DNA of 64,000 bases from an uncultured Gemmiger sp. (GTDB lineage: Bacteria; Bacillota; Clostridia; Oscillospirales; Ruminococcaceae), in the NCBI GenBank assembly GCA_934502625.1, contig CAKSUQ010000005.1:1-64000 (forward strand), in the 5' to 3' direction. Below, in pieces: positions 39,744 to 49,395 of this stretch. Within the stretch, counting starts at the first letter, position 1. Each line of letters begins with the position of its first letter. Position numbers and translations under genes: made by a program. Under the pieces are notes generated by a model, which saw nothing but the letters and a program-made list of their open reading frames with translations, did not search any database and was not told where the DNA came from.

Positions 39744-41087
39744 ATGTTTTTGCAGGGAAAGCACGTGCTGGACAATGAAAAGGTAAAACGGGTTTGTATA
39801 TGGGTCGGGGTAATCCTCTGCGCATGGATGGCCGTGCTGTGTCTGGACTTGTGGAAAGTGCAGAAAGAAGACCCCTTCGATCCCTTTTCCGAAGCGCTGG
39901 TGTGGTGCAGAATATCCGATGCACAGAAAGGCACCGACGTTTTCGCCGGAATGCTGAGAGGCTATAGCGAACAAAACGGAATTTACCAAAGTGACAGCGC
40001 AGACTTGTACGCCGCAGACGCGCTTCCGACGTCAAACCTGGGGTATTCCGGGCAGTTTGGATTGCAGGGCGATTTCTTCTCGCTCGTGGCAAAACTCATG
40101 GAGAAGGGAAACGCGACCCCGGCGGCGATACAGAATTTCTTGTGGCAGCTGAACACATTTTTCTTTGTGGTGAGTGTACTGCTGTTGGCTGTCTGGGCGG
40201 CCACCGAGATGGGAAGGATGGCGGCGATCGGCGTGCTGTCCTGCCTGCTTTTCTCCCCGTGGATCCACAGGGGAATGGCGAACCTGTATTGGCTTACGTG
40301 GTCGATGCTGCTGCCCACGGTCGTGACTGCCTTTACCGGAAAGCGGCTGGTGGAAAAGGGAAAAGCAGAAACACGGTACTACGCGGCGATTTTCCTCGCC
40401 ATACTGGTACGCTTCCTGTGCGGCTTTGAATTTGTGTCGACCGTTATGCTGGCAAGCGAGATGCCGCTGCTGTACTATTTCCTCAAAAGCAAGGATGCCG
40501 GAATGAGAAAGAAGCTGTTTCGGCTTGCGTTCAGCGTCGGCGTAATTGAGCTGGCGGGCTTTGTGATCGCAGTAGGCTTGACGGTGGTGCGGATCACCGC
40601 GTGGAAACAGCAGGGGCTCATGGCAGGTTTGCAGGAGCTGATGGATCATGTTGTGAAACGAACGGGCTGGAACATGACGCAGGCCGAGCTGCAAAGCTAC
40701 GAAAATCAGGAGATGGTGGAATCGCTGGAAGCCAGCCGCCTGTCGGTGGTGAACGCGTATCTGACGTCCTCCGAGATTTTGTGGGGAAACTTGAGCGTAA
40801 AAGGGCTTTACTTCCTCTGCATTGTCACGAGCCTTGCCAAGAAAGTGGAAGCCCATATCAGCACAAGGACGGTCGCGATAGAAGTGGTGTTTGTGACAGC
40901 ATCGATGCTTCCGGCAATTTCGTGGTTCTTCCTTGCATCGGGGCATGCGTATGTCCATACGCACATTGACTATATTATATGGATGCTGCCGTTTGTTCCG
41001 ATTTGCGTAGGGTATATTTTCCAAAACGGTTATGAAATCATAAAGGCTTTTTCAAAAAAGGACACTTATGCAGAAAACTTACGATAA
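39744..41087 (+). CDS. Multi-pass membrane protein, GT-C-like, paralogue 2
   Basis: The 447-residue protein has about ten membrane segments and is related to the preceding product (MANLYWLTWSMLLPTVVTAF, FLCGFEFVSTVMLA, ASGHAYVHTHIDYIIWMLP). Its codon use differs from its neighbours, with more A-ending codons (AAA, GAA, GGA) and lower GC. It may have arrived or been replaced separately. The start is uncertain among GTG 39741, ATG 39744 and GTG 39765; the ATG has GAGG upstream. It overlaps the following gene by 20 bases. Confidence 0.65.
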   Translation: MFLQGKHVLDNEKVKRVCIWVGVILCAWMAVLCLDLWKVQKEDPFDPFSEALVWCRISDAQKGTDVFAGMLRGYSEQNGIYQSDSADLYAADALPTSNLGYSGQFGLQGDFFSLVAKLMEKGNATPAAIQNFLWQLNTFFFVVSVLLLAVWAATEMGRMAAIGVLSCLLFSPWIHRGMANLYWLTWSMLLPTVVTAFTGKRLVEKGKAETRYYAAIFLAILVRFLCGFEFVSTVMLASEMPLLYYFLKSKDAGMRKKLFRLAFSVGVIELAGFVIAVGLTVVRITAWKQQGLMAGLQELMDHVVKRTGWNMTQAELQSYENQEMVESLEASRLSVVNAYLTSSEILWGNLSVKGLYFLCIVTSLAKKVEAHISTRTVAIEVVFVTASMLPAISWFFLASGHAYVHTHIDYIIWMLPFVPICVGYIFQNGYEIIKAFSKKDTYAENLR

Positions 41088-42192
41088 AATCATCCTCGGC
41101 GCGGGGCTGTACGGCCTGTACGCGGCGCAGAAATGCGGCGCGGCAGGCCAGCGCGTCCTCGTGCTGGAGCGCGACCCCGCGCCCTTCATGCGCGCGACCT
41201 ACATCAATCAGGCGCGCGTCCACATGGGCTACCACTACCCGCGCAGCTACTCCACGGCCATCAAGTCCGCACATTATTTCGAGCGGTTCTGCCGGGATTA
41301 CGGCTTCTGCCTGCACACCGAGTTTGATCAGGTCTATGCGACGAGTGCGCATTTCTCGTGGACAAACGCGGCCGAGTTCCGCCGCTTTTGCGCGGCGGCG
41401 GGCATCCGCTGCGACGATGTACCGCCGGAGCGCTACTTTAATAAAGGGCTTTGCGACGGCGCGTTCCTGACGACCGAGTACACCTACGACGCGCAGGTCT
41501 TAAAGCGCTGGTTCTTGGAAAAGCTGGCCGCGCTGCCGAACGTGGAAATTCTCTACAGCCACAAGCCCGACAAGATCGAAAAGGTCGGCAGCGCGTGGCG
41601 GGTCACGGCAGGGGATACCACCGCCGAAGCGCCCTATCTGCTGAACGCGACCTACGCGGGCGTCAACGACATCCACGCGATGCTCGGCCTGCCGCCGTTT
41701 GGCATTAAGTACGAAAAATGCGAGATCATTTTGTGCACAGTGGACGAAAGCCTGAAGGGCACCGGCGTCACCGTCATGGATGGGCCGTTTTTCAGCCTGA
41801 TGCCCTTCGGCCAGACCGGCCTGCACAGCCTGACGAGCGTTACCTTCACCCCCCACGAGACGAGCTACGACAGCGTCGCCACCTTCCCGTGTCAGGCCGA
41901 AAGCGAAGGCCGCTGCGCGCCGGGCAGCCTCTACAACTGCAACGAGTGCCCGGCCAAGCCCCGTAGCGCGTGGCCGTACATGAGCCAGCTCGCCCGCAAA
42001 TACCTGAAAGAAGAGTACGGCTTCGCCTACCACAGCAGCCTGTTCAGCATGAAGCCGATTTTGAAGGCAAGCGAGATCGACGACTCGCGCCCGACGGTCG
42101 TCCGCGTGCTGTGCGACGAGCCGAAGCTCGTCAGCGTGCTGAGCGGCAAGATCAACACCGTATATGATCTCGACGAGGTGCTGGAAGTATGA
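41068..42192 (+). CDS. FAD-dependent oxidoreductase
   Basis: The 374-residue protein begins with an FAD-binding Rossmann motif (YDKIILGAGLYGLYAAQK) and the following LVLERD with the ribose-binding acidic residue. YLLNATYAGVND lies where DAO-family proteins close the FAD site. A Cys-rich stretch (RCAPGSLYNCNECP) and PTVVRVLCDEP follow. It resembles uncharacterised oxidoreductases of surface-glycan loci. The substrate could be a sugar or lipid intermediate. AAAGGA precedes the ATG inside the end of the previous gene. It is coupled to the next gene by ATGA. Confidence 0.8.
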   Translation: MQKTYDKIILGAGLYGLYAAQKCGAAGQRVLVLERDPAPFMRATYINQARVHMGYHYPRSYSTAIKSAHYFERFCRDYGFCLHTEFDQVYATSAHFSWTNAAEFRRFCAAAGIRCDDVPPERYFNKGLCDGAFLTTEYTYDAQVLKRWFLEKLAALPNVEILYSHKPDKIEKVGSAWRVTAGDTTAEAPYLLNATYAGVNDIHAMLGLPPFGIKYEKCEIILCTVDESLKGTGVTVMDGPFFSLMPFGQTGLHSLTSVTFTPHETSYDSVATFPCQAESEGRCAPGSLYNCNECPAKPRSAWPYMSQLARKYLKEEYGFAYHSSLFSMKPILKASEIDDSRPTVVRVLCDEPKLVSVLSGKINTVYDLDEVLEV

Positions 42193-43100
42193 ATGTAAAA
42201 GAGAAAAACTTTATCTCCGCCGTTGTCTACCTGCACAACGACGGCGCGCGGGCGGTGGAATTCTGCCGCGCGGCGGCCGCCGAGCTGGACGCCCACTTTG
42301 CGCAGTATGAGCTGGTCGTTGTCGACGACGCCTGCACTGACGACACGGTGGAACAGCTGCGTGCATGGGGCAGGGAGCAGACCGCCCCGCTGACGATTTT
42401 GCGGATGAGCATGTATCACGGTCTTGAAAACGCGATGAACGCCGGGCTGGACGCCGCCATCGGCGACTATGTCTACGAGTTCGACTCCACCGAGCTTTGC
42501 TACCCCGCGGAGCTGATTTTCAAGGCGTACCAGACGGCATTGCAGGGCAGCGACATCGTCTCGGTCTGCCCGCGCACGGTGCGCGGCGGCAGCAGCCTGT
42601 TTTATAAGGTGTTCAACGCCCACTCGCAAAGCGCCTATCAGCTGCGTACCGACGCGTTCCGGTTGGTGACGCGCCGCGCCATCAACCGCGTTCACGCATC
42701 CAGCGCGCACCTGCCCTACCGCAAGGCCGCCTACGCGGCGTCCGGCTTGAAAATGACCGATTTAGAATTTGATGGCCGCCTGACCGTCAAGAGCAAAGGC
42801 CGGTTCAACCTCGCGCTGGACAGTCTGGCGCTGTACACGAACGCAGGCTTCAAGGCCAGCATGACGATCACCCTCTGCATGCTGGTGCTGGCGCTGGCCG
42901 AGTTGGTCTACACCCTCGTCGTCTTCGCCACCGGCCACCCGGTCGCAGGTTGGACGACGACGATGTTCGTCATCACGGTAGGCTTTGCCGGGCTGTTCGC
43001 CGTGCTGACGATCGTAGTAAAATACCTCTCCCTGCTGCTGGAATTGACGTTCAAACAGCAGAAATATTTAGTGGAGAGCATCGAAAAATTGCAAAAATAA
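42189..43100 (+). CDS. Family 2 glycosyltransferase with two C-terminal membrane helices (GtrB-like)
   Basis: The 303-residue protein has a GT-A domain (ISAVVYLHNDGARAVEF, LVVVDDACTDDTVEQL, YVYEFDSTELCYP) and two membrane segments near the C-terminus (about 225-250 and 258-285). This is the layout of GtrB/DPM-type polyprenol-phosphate glycosyltransferases. The middle shows RVHASSAHLPYRKAAYAASG in the acceptor region. It probably loads a second sugar onto undecaprenyl phosphate. The start overlaps the stop of the FAD enzyme. Confidence 0.83.
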   Translation: MNVKEKNFISAVVYLHNDGARAVEFCRAAAAELDAHFAQYELVVVDDACTDDTVEQLRAWGREQTAPLTILRMSMYHGLENAMNAGLDAAIGDYVYEFDSTELCYPAELIFKAYQTALQGSDIVSVCPRTVRGGSSLFYKVFNAHSQSAYQLRTDAFRLVTRRAINRVHASSAHLPYRKAAYAASGLKMTDLEFDGRLTVKSKGRFNLALDSLALYTNAGFKASMTITLCMLVLALAELVYTLVVFATGHPVAGWTTTMFVITVGFAGLFAVLTIVVKYLSLLLELTFKQQKYLVESIEKLQK

Positions 43101-43113
43101 AGGAAACTACACC

Positions 43114-44835
43114 ATGCCCACCACCCAAAAACAACAAAATACCGTCCTTCTGCTTCTGCTGGGCGCGGCGCTGGGCGTGGCGAGCTTCTTGATCGTCTAC
43201 GGCGTGTCACCGCTGGACGTCGGCAACGACCTCTGGATCCGCTACGGCTATGATGAATCCGACGTGCGCCAGCACTACGCGGGCTGGCTCGCCTTCCGCA
43301 GCAGCAGCTGGCGGTTCCCGTTGGCGCAGGCCGATTGCATCGGATACCCGTATGCGGCGGGGGTGAACGTTGCGTTCAGCGACGCCATGCCGATCTTGTC
43401 GATTTTCTTCAAGCTGTTTGCTGCGTGGCAGCCCGCCACCTTCCAGTGGTTCGGCCTGTACGAGCTGGCTGTTTTCGCCCTGCAGGGCGCGGCGGCGGCG
43501 CTGCTGCTGGGGCTGTTTTTCACGAGCCTGCCCGCCATCGGTGCGGGGACGCTGCTATTCACCTTCTCGCCCGTCATGCTGGAGCGCGCGTTCCGCCACG
43601 TCAGCCTGTCGTCCCACTATTTCGTCGTGTTTGCGCTGTATTTTTACCTGCGCGGCCGGCGGGAGGGGCGCTGCTTCAAGGGTGCGTTCTGGTTGCTGGC
43701 GGCGGTGTCGGTGGGTATTACGCCGTATTTCCTGCCGATGGTCGCCTTCTTCGCGCTGCTGCTGGCGGTGGAAAACTTCTGGCGCAGCCGCAAACCTTTG
43801 CAGCCCGCCCTGCTGCTGGGTGGTACCTGCGCGGCGGGCGTCGGCAACGCCTTGCTGCTGGGCACGCTGGGCAATGGTTATTCGTCGAGCCGCGACGGCT
43901 ACGGCTTCTACTCGATGAACCTCAACGCGGTGTTCAATCCAGACTCCCTCGGCGGCTACACGTGGTCGCACCTGCTGCCCAAGCGGGCGCACCTTTACGG
44001 CCAGTACGACGGCTTCAACTATCTGGGGCTGGGTGTGCTGGCGCTGCTGGCCGTCATGGTCGTCGTCAGCGCGGTGGCTGCGGTAAAAAGTCCCCGCTGC
44101 CGCGCCGTGCTGGCGCGCACGCTGCACCGCAACGCGTTTTTGCTCGTCATGCTGGCGCTGCTGACCCTGTTTGCCGCCAGCAATGTGCTCTGCTTTGATG
44201 ACCACGAGCTGCTGACGATCCCGCTGCCGCAGTTTGTGCTGTCGCTCTGCGGCATCTTCCGCGCCAGCTCCCGGCTGTTCTGGCCGGTGTACTATACGGC
44301 GATGCTCGGCGGGCTGGTCTGGCTGCAGCGGGCGCTTGGCCGCTGGCTGCACAAGGAAGCGCTCGTCCCGCTGGCCGTGGCCGCCGTGGCGGCGGTGCAG
44401 CTGCTGGATATGACCGGCGTCATCGCTGAAAAGCATACCTATATGACCGAGACCGCCGCGCGGCAGGATCCGACCCCCGCCGCTCTGGCTGAGCGCATCG
44501 GCGATTACGACGTCGTCATGATGGCGACCGACATGAACTACATGCGCAATATCCTGTGCACGGTTCTGAAATATGACGTTAAGACGAACGGCCGCGACAC
44601 CAACACGGCGACAGCAGCAATGGTCGAGACGGAACTGTGGGCGATCGACCAGACCGACGCCGTCGACAGCGGCACCCTTGACCCGACGATGCTCTACGTC
44701 ACCCGCGACCCCGAACGCTTCGCCAAATGGCAGGCGCTCTACGCCGACTGCGCCGATTTTGTGACGTGGGATCAGCAGGCCGCCGGTACCGAGGAATGGG
44801 CGGAGATCGACCTGTTCATGCTGCCGAAACAATAA
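43114..44835 (+). CDS. Large multi-pass membrane protein, DUF6311/GT-C-like
   Basis: The 573-residue protein has about 12-13 membrane segments and a soluble C-terminal domain of about 130 residues. The first external loop reads GNDLWIRYGYDESDVRQHYAG, with acidic pairs as in GT-C enzymes, followed by GYPYAAGVNVAFSDAMPI. This layout matches hypothetical glycosyltransferases of the DUF6311 type, as far as I can judge. A role in extracytoplasmic sugar transfer is inferred. GGAAAC precedes the ATG. Confidence 0.65.
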   Translation: MPTTQKQQNTVLLLLLGAALGVASFLIVYGVSPLDVGNDLWIRYGYDESDVRQHYAGWLAFRSSSWRFPLAQADCIGYPYAAGVNVAFSDAMPILSIFFKLFAAWQPATFQWFGLYELAVFALQGAAAALLLGLFFTSLPAIGAGTLLFTFSPVMLERAFRHVSLSSHYFVVFALYFYLRGRREGRCFKGAFWLLAAVSVGITPYFLPMVAFFALLLAVENFWRSRKPLQPALLLGGTCAAGVGNALLLGTLGNGYSSSRDGYGFYSMNLNAVFNPDSLGGYTWSHLLPKRAHLYGQYDGFNYLGLGVLALLAVMVVVSAVAAVKSPRCRAVLARTLHRNAFLLVMLALLTLFAASNVLCFDDHELLTIPLPQFVLSLCGIFRASSRLFWPVYYTAMLGGLVWLQRALGRWLHKEALVPLAVAAVAAVQLLDMTGVIAEKHTYMTETAARQDPTPAALAERIGDYDVVMMATDMNYMRNILCTVLKYDVKTNGRDTNTATAAMVETELWAIDQTDAVDSGTLDPTMLYVTRDPERFAKWQALYADCADFVTWDQQAAGTEEWAEIDLFMLPKQ

Positions 44836-44851
44836 GATGAGGAATGACACG

Positions 44852-46540
44852 ATGAAGCATTTTCGCCTGCGGCTGACCCGCCGCGCCTTCTGGGTGCTGT
44901 GCGCCCTGCTGGTCTGCCTGCGTCTGGCGCTGACGGGCTTTCAGCAGGCATACACCTGGGTAGGCGGCGCACCGCTGGACGACGAGCTGATGTTCCGCGC
45001 CGCACAGAATATCACAGCGGGGGCGTGGCTGGGCGCTTATGACTATCTGACGCTGTCGAAGGCCATGTTCTTCCCGGTGTGGCTGGCGCTGCTGCATGCG
45101 CTGCACCTGCCGTATCTCATCGGCGGGGCGGCGCTGTGGTGTGGGGCAAGCCTGCTGGCGGCGTTTGCATTTTCGCCGCTATGGCGCAAAAAAGTGCCGG
45201 AAGCTGCCCGTGCACTGACGCTGGCGCTGTTCGCAGCGCTGGCGTTCCTGCCGTCCTCTTGGGCGTCCTACACGCTGCGCGTCTACCGCGACAATATCTT
45301 CCCGGCGCTGTGCCTGTATTTCTTCGCGGGCATGGCGGGCATGGCGCTGCGCGCGGTTTTGGAAGTGGAAAAACCGCTCTGGCCGTGGCTGCTGGCGGCG
45401 GGCGCGGGGCTGGCCTGCGCTTACCTCGACCGTGAGGATGCCGGGCTGTTCCTACTGCCCTTTGCCGGGGCGGCCACTGTCATCGTGGCGGTCGTGCTGG
45501 CGGGCAAGCGCCGCTGGAAGGCGCTGGCCGCGCAGCTCATCCCCTACGCGATGCTCGGCGTCGGGGTGTTGAGCTTCTGCACCCTCAACTACACCCATTA
45601 CGGCGTCTTCGCGCTGTCGGATTTTTCCGAGGGCTCCTTCGCCGCCGCCATGGGCGCAATGATGCGGGTCGATACCGACTCGACGAAGCCCTACCTCTCG
45701 GTGCCCGCCGACGCACGGGAAAAAATCTACGCAGCTGTGCCGGAATTGGAGCCGCTGTCCTATTGGCTGGAGGAGGACGACCAGCTGCAGAACGACTTCC
45801 GCGACCCCGATCTCGACGATTACCGCGCGGGCAGCTTTTATTGGGCGATCCGCCGCGCCGCGCAGTTCGAGGGCGTCTACGCCGACGCCCAGACGGCGGC
45901 GGCCTACTGGCAGACGGTGGCGGATAAGATCAACGCCGCCTGCGACGCAGGGCAGCTGCCCAGCCGCACAGGCGAGCGCGTTGCCACCAGCCAGCCCATC
46001 ACGGCGGCCTATGTCGCCCCGACGCTGGCCGAGACGTGGAACGGTTTTTGGCATGTCGTGGGCTTCCGCGACTGCAAGCCCTACGAGGCGCTGCGCTCCA
46101 TCGGCACGACGGAGGACATCGCCGAATGGTCGGGCTACCTGCACTGCGCCTTCAACGCTGCCGCTGAGGCAGGCAAGGACACGCCCTACTACAGCCCGCT
46201 GCAAAAGCTCGTCTTCGCCGTTATGCAGGGCTGGACGTGGGTGTACAGCGCGGTGCTGACGGTCTGCGCGCTCTGCGCGGTGGTGCTGCAAATCGTGGAA
46301 CTTTTGCCGCAGCGACGCCGAAAATGTACAGCGGAGACCGTCGTGCCGTGGCTGTTGTTGTTCGGCATTTTCGGCATTGCGCTGCTGCGCTGTGCCATGA
46401 TCGCCTTTGTCGAGGTGTCCAGCTTCGGCATTGGCACCAGCACGATGTACCTTGCCTCGGTGCACCCGCTGCTGGCGGTGTACGCATTCGTCGGCCTGTT
46501 TTTGTACGGTAGGCCGCGCAAAAGAAAGGAAAATTCATGA
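44852..46540 (+). CDS. Large multi-pass membrane protein, GT-C-like
   Basis: The 562-residue protein has about nine to ten membrane segments and a large soluble insertion (about residues 260-440). After the first helix comes YTWVGGAPLDDELMFRAAQN, with the paired Asp/Glu of GT-C-like first loops. SWASYTLRVYRDNIFPALCL and CAYLDREDAGLFLLPF follow; the last holds a DRED motif. GAGGA lies eight bases before the ATG at 44852; an ATG at 44837 has no ribosome binding site. The end overlaps the next gene by ATGA. Function beyond membrane glycosyltransferase-like topology is unknown. Confidence 0.65.
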   Translation: MKHFRLRLTRRAFWVLCALLVCLRLALTGFQQAYTWVGGAPLDDELMFRAAQNITAGAWLGAYDYLTLSKAMFFPVWLALLHALHLPYLIGGAALWCGASLLAAFAFSPLWRKKVPEAARALTLALFAALAFLPSSWASYTLRVYRDNIFPALCLYFFAGMAGMALRAVLEVEKPLWPWLLAAGAGLACAYLDREDAGLFLLPFAGAATVIVAVVLAGKRRWKALAAQLIPYAMLGVGVLSFCTLNYTHYGVFALSDFSEGSFAAAMGAMMRVDTDSTKPYLSVPADAREKIYAAVPELEPLSYWLEEDDQLQNDFRDPDLDDYRAGSFYWAIRRAAQFEGVYADAQTAAAYWQTVADKINAACDAGQLPSRTGERVATSQPITAAYVAPTLAETWNGFWHVVGFRDCKPYEALRSIGTTEDIAEWSGYLHCAFNAAAEAGKDTPYYSPLQKLVFAVMQGWTWVYSAVLTVCALCAVVLQIVELLPQRRRKCTAETVVPWLLLFGIFGIALLRCAMIAFVEVSSFGIGTSTMYLASVHPLLAVYAFVGLFLYGRPRKRKENS

Positions 46541-47766
46541 CGGACTTATTGGTCGTCGGCGGCGGCGCGGCGGGACTGATGGCTGCCGGTGCGGCCAGCA
46601 ATCGCGGCCTGACCGTGACCGTGCTGGAGCACAACCCCAAGGGCTGCGGCCAGAAGCTGCTTATCACCGGAAAGGGACGATGTAACGTCACAAGCGACAG
46701 CGACGTGCGGGAGTTTCTGCCCTATGTGCGGCACAACGGCCGGTTTTTGTATTCAAGCCTCTACGCCTTCCCGCCGTCGGCAGCGATGGAGCTGTTCGAG
46801 TCCCTCGGTGTGCCGCTGAAAACCGAGCGCGGCCGCCGCGTCTTCCCGCAAAGTGACCGCGCCGCCGATGTGCTGGCCGCCCTGCGGGACTACGCCCGCG
46901 ACGCGGAATTTGTGCGCGGCAGCGCAAAAAAACTGCTGATCGAGGACGGCGTCTGCAAGGGTGTCGTGACCGACCGGGGAGAGAGCTTACGCGCCGCAAA
47001 CACCCTGATCGCCACGGGCGGCATCAGCTACCCGGTCACCGGCAGCGACGGCAGCGGCTACAAACTGGCGCGGCAGGCGGGGCACACCATCGTGCCGCCG
47101 CAGCCCAGCCTGTGCAGCCTTGTCAGCCCCGACCCGGCCTGCCGCCGGATGATGGGTTTGGCGCTGCGCAACGTGACGCTGACGCTGCTTTGCGACAGCA
47201 AGCCGCTGTTTACCGAGCAGGGCGAGGCACTGTTCACCCACTTCGGTCTGTCGGGGCCGCTGGTGCTGTCGGCCAGCACCTACATCGAGGACATTGCCAA
47301 ACACGACTACGTCTGCGAGTTTGACTTGAAGCCCGCCCTCGACGAGAAAACGCTCTACGACAGGCTGACCCGCGATTTTGCCGCGCAGGGCAGTGCCAGC
47401 GCGCAGGGCGCCTTGGCAAAGCTGCTGCCGAACTCGATGCGCCCGGTGGCCGTTGAAAAGTGGGGCGTCGACCCCGCGACGAAGGCCGCGCAGATCACGC
47501 GGGAGCAGAAGCAGGCGCTGGTCGCGCTCTGCAAGCACTGGCAGGTGCCGGTGTCGGCGCTGGGCGACAGGGAGCATGCCGTCGTCACCGCCGGCGGCGT
47601 CGACGTCCGCGAGGTCGACCCCAAGACGATGGCGAGCAAGCTGTGCGGCGGCCTGTATTTCGCTGGCGAGGTTCTCGACGTGGACGCAAGAACCGGTGGG
47701 TATAATCTGCAGATCGCATGGTCGACCGCAGTAGCGGCAGCCAAGGCTGCCGCAGATAAAAGATAA
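46537..47766 (+). CDS. NAD(P)/FAD-dependent oxidoreductase, HI0933/BaiN family
   Basis: The 409-residue flavoprotein has the family start LLVVGGGAAGLMAAGAAS, then KLLITGKGRCNVTS, typical of HI0933-like proteins. TLIATGGISYPVTGSDGSGYKLA and FTHFGLSGPLVL follow, and the C-terminal GGLYFAGEVLDVDARTGGYN closes the FAD site. Some members reduce bile-acid intermediates (BaiN), but most have no assigned substrate. The last residues (ADKR) and the stop are encoded by the arm of a family C repeat. It is coupled to the preceding membrane-protein gene. Confidence 0.9.
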   Translation: MTDLLVVGGGAAGLMAAGAASNRGLTVTVLEHNPKGCGQKLLITGKGRCNVTSDSDVREFLPYVRHNGRFLYSSLYAFPPSAAMELFESLGVPLKTERGRRVFPQSDRAADVLAALRDYARDAEFVRGSAKKLLIEDGVCKGVVTDRGESLRAANTLIATGGISYPVTGSDGSGYKLARQAGHTIVPPQPSLCSLVSPDPACRRMMGLALRNVTLTLLCDSKPLFTEQGEALFTHFGLSGPLVLSASTYIEDIAKHDYVCEFDLKPALDEKTLYDRLTRDFAAQGSASAQGALAKLLPNSMRPVAVEKWGVDPATKAAQITREQKQALVALCKHWQVPVSALGDREHAVVTAGGVDVREVDPKTMASKLCGGLYFAGEVLDVDARTGGYNLQIAWSTAVAAAKAAADKR

Positions 47767-47960
47767 TAAAGCAGGTGGAACGAGGTGCCGCGCACCTCTC
47801 AAAATTGCTTTGCCGCCGTAGGGGCGCATTCAATATGCGCCCGTGCAACTGCGGGCAGCGCTGCGGGCGGATATGGAATCCGCCCCTACGATTTGTTTTT
47901 GCCCCGCAGGGCAAAAATTCCACATTTTTTATTATCTATTATCTATTATCTCTTATCTGA
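47762..47960. repeat. Composite family C repeat enclosing a family A repeat
   Basis: The AT arms AGATAAAAGATAATAAAG and ATTATCTATTATCTATTATC flank CGAGGTGCCGCGCACCTC, a complete family A element at 47818-47889 (arms GCGCATTCAATATGCGC and GGCGGATATGGAATCCGCC) and GCCCCGCAGGGC. No gene was seen in this spacer before cmk. Confidence 0.75.
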
Positions 47961-47994
47961 ATATTTTTTGAATACTATAAAAGGGATGATATTT

Positions 47995-48657
47995 ATGATT
48001 TCCATCGCAATCGACGGCCCGTCCGGGGCGGGCAAATCCAGTCTGGCAAAGGCACTGGCGAAAGACCTCGGCTATGTCTATGTGGACACCGGCGCTATGT
48101 ACCGCTCCATTGGCCTGTACGCCGTGCGCGCGGGCGTTGACCCGCATGACGCCGACGCCGTGGCGGCGCTGCTGCCCCGGATCCGGCTCGACATCCGCCT
48201 GCTGGACGGTGCGCAGCACATCTATTTGAACGGTGAGGACGTCAGCACTGCCATCCGCGCCGAGAATATCGGCATGGCGGCGTCCGCTGTCGCCGCGCAC
48301 CCCGCCGTGCGCACCTTCCTGTTGGACACCCAGCGCGGGCTGGCTGCCAGCCAGAATATCCTGATGGATGGCCGCGACATCGGCACCGTCGTGCTGCCGA
48401 ACGCGACGGTCAAGATCTTCCTGACCGCCAGTGCCGAGGCACGCGCCACCCGCCGCGCCAAAGAGCTGGCAGAAAAGGGGCAGCCCGCCGACTTCGCCAC
48501 CGTCCTTGCGGACATACAGCAGCGCGACTATCAGGACAGCCACCGCGCTGTCGCGCCGCTGAAGCAGGCGGAGGACGCCATCCTCGTCGACACGAGCGAC
48601 ATCGGCCTGCAGGAGAGCTTTGACCTGCTGAAGCGCACGATTCTTGCGCATATCTGA
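47995..48657 (+). CDS. cmk: Cytidylate kinase
   Basis: The 220-residue enzyme phosphorylates CMP and dCMP. The P-loop is GPSGAGKSSLAKAL near the N-terminus, followed by YVDTGAMYRSIG, the CMP-binding motif. GRDIGTVVLPNA and RDYQDSHRAVAPL are further kinase motifs, with the catalytic Arg/Asp. Length and order (cmk-plsC-ispH/rpsA) match Clostridia. The ATG at 47995 is chosen because conserved sequence begins at MISIAIDG; an ATG three codons upstream sits on top of the ribosome binding site AAAGGGATGAT. Confidence 0.95.
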   Translation: MISIAIDGPSGAGKSSLAKALAKDLGYVYVDTGAMYRSIGLYAVRAGVDPHDADAVAALLPRIRLDIRLLDGAQHIYLNGEDVSTAIRAENIGMAASAVAAHPAVRTFLLDTQRGLAASQNILMDGRDIGTVVLPNATVKIFLTASAEARATRRAKELAEKGQPADFATVLADIQQRDYQDSHRAVAPLKQAEDAILVDTSDIGLQESFDLLKRTILAHI

Positions 48658-48668
48658 GGGGGCTGCTT

Positions 48669-49394
48669 ATGCTTTTGTATTGGATTCTGCTGCCCATCGT
48701 CTGGGTGCTGGCACATATCCTCTGGCGGTTTGAGGTCATCGGCCGCGAGAATCTGAAGACCGTCCGCGATGGGCGCGCCTATGTCATCGCACCCAACCAT
48801 ATCGCCAATCTTGACCCCGTTTTTATCGCTATTACGGTGTTTGACTGGAAACGGCTGCGTATTCTGGCCAAGGAGGAGCTGTTTAAAAATCCGTTGGCAG
48901 GCTGGTTCCTGCGCTGCATGGGTGCGGTTGCCATCGAGCGCGGCAAGGGCGACACCACCACCGTTGAGAAGCTGACGAACGAGTGCAAAAACGGTACGGG
49001 CATCATGATCTTCCCCGAAGGGACCCGCACCAAGACCGGCAAGCTGGGCATGATCAAAAGCGGCGCGTTCGTCATCGCTGCGACCGCAGGTGCGGACATG
49101 CTGCCCGTGCGCATCATCTACGGCAGCAAGGATGGCAGGATGCACCTTTTCTGCAAAATCCGTATCGTGTTCGGCACCCCCATCCCGGCCGAGGAGCTGC
49201 AGATCAAGGATCAGAGCCACAAGATGGCCGAGCTGCGCCGCATGAAGAACCGCCTGCGCGACGAGCTGGAGCAGCTGCTGGCAGACAACGCCTACGCTCC
49301 GCGCATCACCGAGACGGCTGAGCCCACCGTGGATGTGCCCACAGAGAGCACACCCGCACCCGACAAGCCGCAGCTGCCGGAAGGAGACAAATAA
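48669..49394 (+). CDS. plsC: 1-acyl-sn-glycerol-3-phosphate acyltransferase
   Basis: The 241-residue membrane-bound enzyme adds the second acyl chain in phosphatidic acid synthesis. A hydrophobic N-terminus (residues 3-19) anchors it. The acyltransferase motifs are NHIANLD at 43-49 with the catalytic His44/Asp49, and FPEGTR at 115-120. A short Pro/Glu-rich tail ends the protein. It lies 11 bases after cmk with GAGGG upstream, and the ribosome binding site of ispH overlaps its last codons. Acyl donor type cannot be read. Confidence 0.92.
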   Translation: MLLYWILLPIVWVLAHILWRFEVIGRENLKTVRDGRAYVIAPNHIANLDPVFIAITVFDWKRLRILAKEELFKNPLAGWFLRCMGAVAIERGKGDTTTVEKLTNECKNGTGIMIFPEGTRTKTGKLGMIKSGAFVIAATAGADMLPVRIIYGSKDGRMHLFCKIRIVFGTPIPAEELQIKDQSHKMAELRRMKNRLRDELEQLLADNAYAPRITETAEPTVDVPTESTPAPDKPQLPEGDK

Positions 49395-49395
49395 C

